Source: Stercorarius parasiticus (lineage: Eukaryota > Chordata > Aves > Charadriiformes > Stercorariidae). From it: a DNA stretch of 64,000 bases. The stretch lies in contig VWZL01002002.1 in assembly GCA_013396915.1 (NCBI GenBank), positions 372,001 through 436,000 on the forward strand. Direction: 5' to 3'. Positions within the stretch are counted from its first letter, which is position 1. Every line of letters starts with the position of its first letter. Position numbers and translations under genes: made by a program. Below the pieces are notes generated by a model. The model did not search any database and was not told where the DNA came from. It saw nothing but the letters and a program-made list of their open reading frames with translations. Positions 60,501-64,000 of this stretch are shown here, piece by piece.

Positions 60501-63500
60501 AAGGTGAACGAATGCTTCCAGAAGACTACTAATATTGGTGGTTGTTCTTGTTGTTTTGTTTTTTTGGTAACCTGGTTGCTGCTCCCTTCACCTTCATGTT
60601 CCCTAGTCCCTAATTTCATAGCTATCCATATCTGACTCTGATTTGGGACAGTTTAGGAACATTCTTGTTAGGTAAAGTTGAAAACTAAGCAGACAAAGAA
60701 TAATTTTTATACAATAAGAGATCAGAGGAAAAGGCTAATTCCTCACAGAACCTAGTCTCTGACAAATTTGTTGCTATGAGAATAGTAACAGCAGTAGAAC
60801 ATACTTTATAGAAAGTTGTGAAGAAGATGAGGGAGAGTTTTCCTCCCCTGTTTTGCTGGGGTAGTGGGTGAGAAATAAGCTGTTGTTTGCATGAGAGAGA
60901 TCAGCCAGACTCACAACATCATGTTTCATACAGGCACCTCTTGCCTGGTAGCCGGAAAAAGGAGTAAGCCATGGGCCTGGGAGGAGTGAATGGGGAGGGG
61001 AGCGGGCGGCAGTAACCTGTGGGTTTACTCTGCCAGCCCCATAGACACCCTGTTGAAAGTCTAACATCTTCTCACCTCTCCCTCCAACTTCCATGTCATG
61101 GTCATTTGTAACTGTGGGGAGCCTATGCCAACATGGCACCTTTGATGGGGTCCTGCTGGCATCAAGGACAGCCAGCAGCAAAGCTGTCGCTGAGGTAGGA
61201 CCTCAACAGAAGGGCACAGGCTCACCTGCTGTGATCATCCAGGATGATCCACCTCGTAGTGAAACAAGCTCTACTGCCTTTGGCATGGTTTATCTTGGCC
61301 TCTAGCTTTTAAATAATATCGCCCTTTTCTTTCTTTTTTTTTAAAAAAAAAAAAAAACCTTTGTGTAAGTTTTACATTTCTAAGCATATTTACTTTAGAA
61401 CGACCCTGAGCTTTTTTTTGTTATGTTTTTAATTTCCAGGGCAAAAGAGCACTATTCACAAACTTCGATCCTAGCTGTCTGCTTCCCAAGTCCTTGGACT
61501 ACTGGACATACTTCGGCTCTCTCACTGTTCCACCTCTTCTTGAGAGTGTCATCTGGATTGTTCTGAGAGAGCCCATAAGTGTCTGTTCTGAACAGGTATT
61601 TTTTGATTTTTCACTGCTGTAGAGATGTTGCTTTTATAAGACTTGAAATTGTAAATGCCACACCAAAAATATGTTTTTGCAGACCCTGGCATTGCATACC
61701 TTATCAAATTTTCAGGACAAAATAGTTTATCCTGCCTTCTTGTTGCCTGCCTTTGCATAACAGCTATTTACTACCCATTTTTAAAAAAGAATCTGCATAC
61801 TCTAAAAATTAACAATCAAAAATAACCCACAAGGAACTTATGGAAAAAAAAGGTTCTGGTGACACTTACAAATTCCACTGGAATTTCCTGGAATTCCACT
61901 CAATTTGATTATTTGCATATCCCGCTCAAACCTTTTCTCTGGCATTTTTATTTGGCAGATGAATAGTAAATTTCTTCTTACATTCTAGATGTGTAAAACT
62001 TCATGAATTTACTAGCATAATAAAAAGCAAATATAATTGTAATAAGTTGGGTTTTATGTTAGGCTATTTTAGGAAAAGTGTAATACTACGTAGAAGTCTA
62101 CTTACAGTTCTTGTTAAATTAAGCTTCATGCTATATATTAATGTTGCAACAGTGACACCCAGTGGTCTGATCATTTTAGGTATAAAGAGTTTTTCCTACT
62201 GGAGACACTGAAGTATGTCAAATTAGAGTTTCTAATATTGGATGTTGCTAAGTACATCGCCTGCAATGTGTTATCAATATTCTGGGCACATTGTAAACCT
62301 TAAGATCTTTGTACCACAACGTTTGTCTCATTCACGGTCAGTATTACAAATACCTCCGAAAATTCAGTACCCTAGGCCCCATGCTCAGCAGAAATGGCGA
62401 CTTCAGTCTTTGTGCAAAATGTTAAAACAGTTCACTGAATAGGATGCTTGTTAGTCAGGAGACCTCAAATTCTGTTTGTAACTGATTTGAAGTCACGTAT
62501 TTGCTCAGTGCATCCATTTTTCTCATCTGTCTCTCTTCCCCACTCCCCTCAGTGTGGCTTTGTCAGACTCACTGCAATGCGTATGGATCTGGGGTTGAAA
62601 ATTTGTGTTGAGATATCAAACTTCCCCAAGACAAGCCATTGTTCAGGTTAAAAGGTTCTTATTTGAGCTAATCTATAAGTAATACATTCTAAAATGTGAA
62701 ATACTGTATTCAAACACCTGTGTGTAACAGGTTCAGAGGACATGGTGTCAGAAACAATGTCAAATACAGTCATTCTTTACTAGTAATTTTTCACAGACTG
62801 TAGCTATATCTTATGCATTAAAGTATAATTGTGCCGTATTCTTATAAATATAAGCATGCATGTAGCTAAAAGTGTTTGTTTCCAGTAATGTCCACCATTG
62901 TGATTGATCAGTCATCACCATGTCTGTTTTGGCATTTAATTTTATCCCTTAAGTTTGTATTTCTTCAGGGCTTTACAGTTTACTACCTACTTTTTGGTGC
63001 ATTTTTTGGGTTGAAAGAAACGAAAAATAAATTTTAAGTTTTTAGAAACTCACAGGGATCCTGAATTACAAATATTAGTTTTAGAATGGGGTGAAGAAAG
63101 ATAGCATTGACTTTTTTTGCTCTTAATGCGATTAAGATGCAATGTGCCGTACAACTAAATGCTCAGTTGCAATGGAATGATTTTTGTGCTGTTCTCCCCT
63201 TGGTAGCCTAGAAGGGAAGTAAGGAGGTATATAGAAATAGTAAATTCTGGAAATATTAGAAATTAGACAAAATACTAAATTTCAGACGTGGAGCTTTGAC
63301 CTGGGTTTCTGCTGAGATGAGCTTAAGCAGAGAAGTTTATGCTGAGGTATGAAAAACTGCTGGTTCTGCTTCTTCTCAAGGGGAAAATTTGGAATCTCTC
63401 CTGGTTTGAGTACGTGTTTAATGTATCAAAAGTGCGAATTACAGAAACTTTCTATGGTACCACACCTACTATTCCAGGTTAATGGTGAATATACTCTTTA

Positions 63501-63989
63501 AAAAAGAAAATATACACAGGTACACATAAGAAATCTAATTTTTGGCATGAAACATTCCAGAATCTCCAAACTATAAAATCGAACTAAAAAAATTTAAAAA
63601 AAAAACTGGTTTAGATCATGTTATGGAAGACAAGTGTGAATATAGGAAACAAATAATCCTTATGTGCAGTTTCATTCTTACACATATTTCAGGAGATTTT
63701 CTTGGTACTCATTGCTTTTCATTTGCAAGGACAGAAATGGTGGAATTGCCATACAGTTCCATTCTTCCTGGTGGAAAAAAAAAGGGGACGAGTATCTTTA
63801 ATATTTACTACATGCTTTTTCATTAGTATGAGCATGAGGGTTTTCTGCTGAACCTTATGTCTCTTTTGATTGCAGCTAGCCAAATTCCGCAGCCTCCTGA
63901 GCACTGCTGAGGATGAGGTCGCCTGCTGCTTGCTGAGAAACTACCGGCCTCCCCAGCCTTTAAAGGGACGAGAAGTCAGAAGGAATTAA
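44706..63989 (+). CDS. CA13: CA13, carbonic anhydrase 13 (complete, 7 coding exons)
   Basis: Cytosolic alpha-carbonic anhydrase, interconverting CO2 and bicarbonate plus proton. Exons: 44706-44736 (or its duplicate 45802-45832), 51864-52061, 55934-56052, 59343-59438, 60441-60503, 61440-61595, 63876-63989; 777 nt, 258 residues plus TAA (human about 262). Zinc ligands H93, H95 (IHFHW) and H118 (LHVVHW) are present. So are the proton-shuttle H63 (NNGHS), the gate-keeping E105 (GSEH) and T198 ([10 protein letters not shown]). There is no signal peptide or membrane segment, as expected for a cytosolic isozyme. Closer to CA13 than CA2 from the [14 protein letters not shown] start, [17 protein letters not shown] and the [12 protein letters not shown] tail. 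One oddity is F194 where related isozymes have Pro (TYPGSLT). It lies head to head with RBIS. Confidence 0.95.
45561..45561. other. Single-N contig join
   Basis: One unresolved base separating the two copies of the 1,095-bp segment. Confidence 0.95.
45562..46656. repeat. Right copy of 1,095-bp near-identical tandem segment
   Basis: Begins immediately after the N at the base corresponding to 44466. Unlike the left copy, it continues into unique intron sequence at 46657, so it is the copy contiguous with the rest of CA13. Confidence 0.9.
45802..45832 (+). CDS. CA13: CA13 exon 1, right copy
   Basis: Identical 31-base exon with the same donor, 1,096 bases downstream. It is contiguous with CA13 intron 1, so it is the safer choice for the gene model. 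Confidence 0.8.
46657..51863 (+). other. CA13 intron 1
   Basis: About 5.2 kb of mostly AT-rich sequence after the duplicated segment. A small GC-richer patch lies near 50085-50235. No gene, RNA or transposon that I can support. Confidence 0.55.
51864..52061 (+). CDS. CA13: CA13 exon 2
   Basis: Encodes [20 protein letters not shown]...[20 protein letters not shown] with the proton-shuttle His in NNGHS. Acceptor TTGCAG; donor GTTTGT is weak. Phase 1 at both ends, as in other alpha-CA genes. Confidence 0.95.
53041..53330 (-). mobile_element. Ancient CR1 LINE, 3' UTR part
   Basis: Plus-strand text reads as the reverse of an old CR1 family shared with turtles and crocodilians: TGATCTGGTCTGACCTCATG, CTTCCCAGAATTAATCTCTG, TTAGAAAAACATACAATCTT, GATGAACCTACTACAGCCTT, GGTAAGTTGTTCTAATTATT. 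Strongly diverged; recognised from the order of these phrases. Confidence 0.65.
53735..54570 (-). mobile_element. Ancient CR1 LINE, ORF2-derived part
   Basis: Reverse-oriented relics of the CR1 reverse-transcriptase region: the phrase around 53785-53830 (CTGGGGCAC-type), CCAGCTCTTTTCGAACTTTG, TTGGAATGGAAGTGTTTTAC, CATCAGGCCATTTTCCACAT. It continues the same orientation as the 53041-53330 piece, so both probably come from one old insertion. No open frame survives. Confidence 0.5.
54914..55355 (-). mobile_element. Younger CR1 LINE 3' fragment, minus orientation
   Basis: Starts on the plus strand with AGAACAGAATAGAATAGAAC and GAACTGAACTGAACT-type tail repeats. Then come TTTCAGTTGGAAGGGACCTA, CACCTAGTCCAACTGC, GGCCTGTTCCAGTGTTTGAC, CCTTTTCTCCAACCTAGACA, CTGCTCCTCATAGGACATG. 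The minus frame at its end reads [20 protein letters not shown], the CR1 ORF2 C-terminus. Less diverged than the neighbouring CR1. Confidence 0.93.
55934..56052 (+). CDS. CA13: CA13 exon 3, two zinc-binding histidines
   Basis: Encodes [20 protein letters not shown] then [19 protein letters not shown], with the first two zinc ligands (HFH) and the conserved Glu of SEH. Acceptor TTGCAG, donor GTAAGG. Confidence 0.96.
57455..57615. repeat. G-rich minisatellite around an assembly gap
   Basis: Units of GGGGTGGCTTGGGGAGG flank both sides of the gap 57494-57588. The repeat is in CA13 intron 3 and has G-runs typical of quadruplex-forming sequence. Confidence 0.8.
57494..57588. other. Assembly gap (95 N) inside G-rich repeat
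   Basis: Unresolved bases with the same repeat unit on each side; the real copy number is unknown. Confidence 0.95.
59343..59438 (+). CDS. CA13: CA13 exon 4, third zinc-binding histidine
   Basis: 32 codons: [20 protein letters not shown]...AVMAVFLK. The first His is the third zinc ligand. Acceptor TTTTCAG, donor GTAAGA. Confidence 0.96.
60441..60503 (+). CDS. CA13: CA13 exon 5
   Basis: 63 bases, 21 codons: [21 protein letters not shown], matching human IGEPNSQLQKITDTLDSIKE. Acceptor TTCATAG, donor GTGAAC. Confidence 0.94.
61440..61595 (+). CDS. CA13: CA13 exon 6, substrate pocket
   Basis: 52 codons: [52 protein letters not shown]. Contains the catalytic Thr (SLT) and Trp of VIWIV. The usual YPGSLT reads YFGSLT here. 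Confidence 0.96.
61596..63875 (+). other. CA13 intron 6
   Basis: 2.3 kb of AT-rich sequence with short A/T runs; nothing I can annotate. Confidence 0.55.
63876..63989 (+). CDS. CA13: CA13 exon 7 with stop
   Basis: 37 codons plus [40 protein letters not shown]. It is four residues shorter than the human tail (..KVRASFH). The window ends 11 bases later, so the 3' UTR is not included. Confidence 0.95.
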   Translation, partial: LAKFRSLLSTAEDEVACCLLRNYRPPQPLKGREVRRN

Positions 63990-64000
63990 AGGAGTAAAGC

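Noticed and set aside
61333..61360. T-run followed by A-run near CA13 exon 6
   Set aside because: Simple A/T slippage sequence; no tRNA, SINE or retrocopy body next to it.
1..64000. tRNA, snoRNA, miRNA and CRISPR arrays
   Set aside because: None seen by eye on either strand; structured-RNA detection without tools is unreliable, and CRISPR is not expected in an animal genome.

Overview
The window reads as a bird genome (nuclear, intron-rich, AT-rich introns, CpG-island promoters). The repeats I recognise are avian/reptilian CR1 LINEs. It holds four genes in the order known from human chromosome 8q21: LRRCC1 (+), E2F5 (+), RBIS/C8orf59 (-) and CA13 (+). Genes were identified by comparing hand-spliced translations with remembered vertebrate family members; no database search was run.

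Region by region: 1-20,331 holds the 3' part of LRRCC1, 17 exons from within the leucine-rich repeats to the stop codon, plus a poly(A) signal. 20,332-22,985 is intergenic, with an LTR- or promoter-like block and an AT-rich palindrome. 22,990-23,640 is a CpG island interrupted by a gap, where the missing first exon of E2F5 probably lies. 29,427-38,522 holds the other eight E2F5 exons. One of its introns is a minor-spliceosome AT-AC intron, and one exon is an extra in-frame cassette relative to human E2F5. 38,592-43,531 holds RBIS on the minus strand, tail to tail with E2F5; their poly(A) signals overlap. RBIS runs into a 301-base gap that hides its start codon. 44,706-63,989 holds all seven coding exons of CA13, head to head with RBIS. 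Its first exon appears twice because 1,095 bases are repeated across a single-N join, which looks like an assembly error.

The genes do not form a pathway. LRRCC1 is a centrosome/centriole coiled-coil protein, E2F5 a cell-cycle transcription factor that partners DP and pocket proteins, RBIS a small ribosome-biogenesis factor, and CA13 a cytosolic carbonic anhydrase with all zinc ligands. The arrangement is conserved synteny, with a tail-to-tail E2F5/RBIS pair and a head-to-head RBIS/CA13 pair.

I found no new multi-gene system. The points most worth checking are the E2F5 AT-AC intron and cassette exon, the shared E2F5/RBIS 3'-end region, the false duplication at CA13 exon 1, and a G-rich minisatellite gap in CA13 intron 3.
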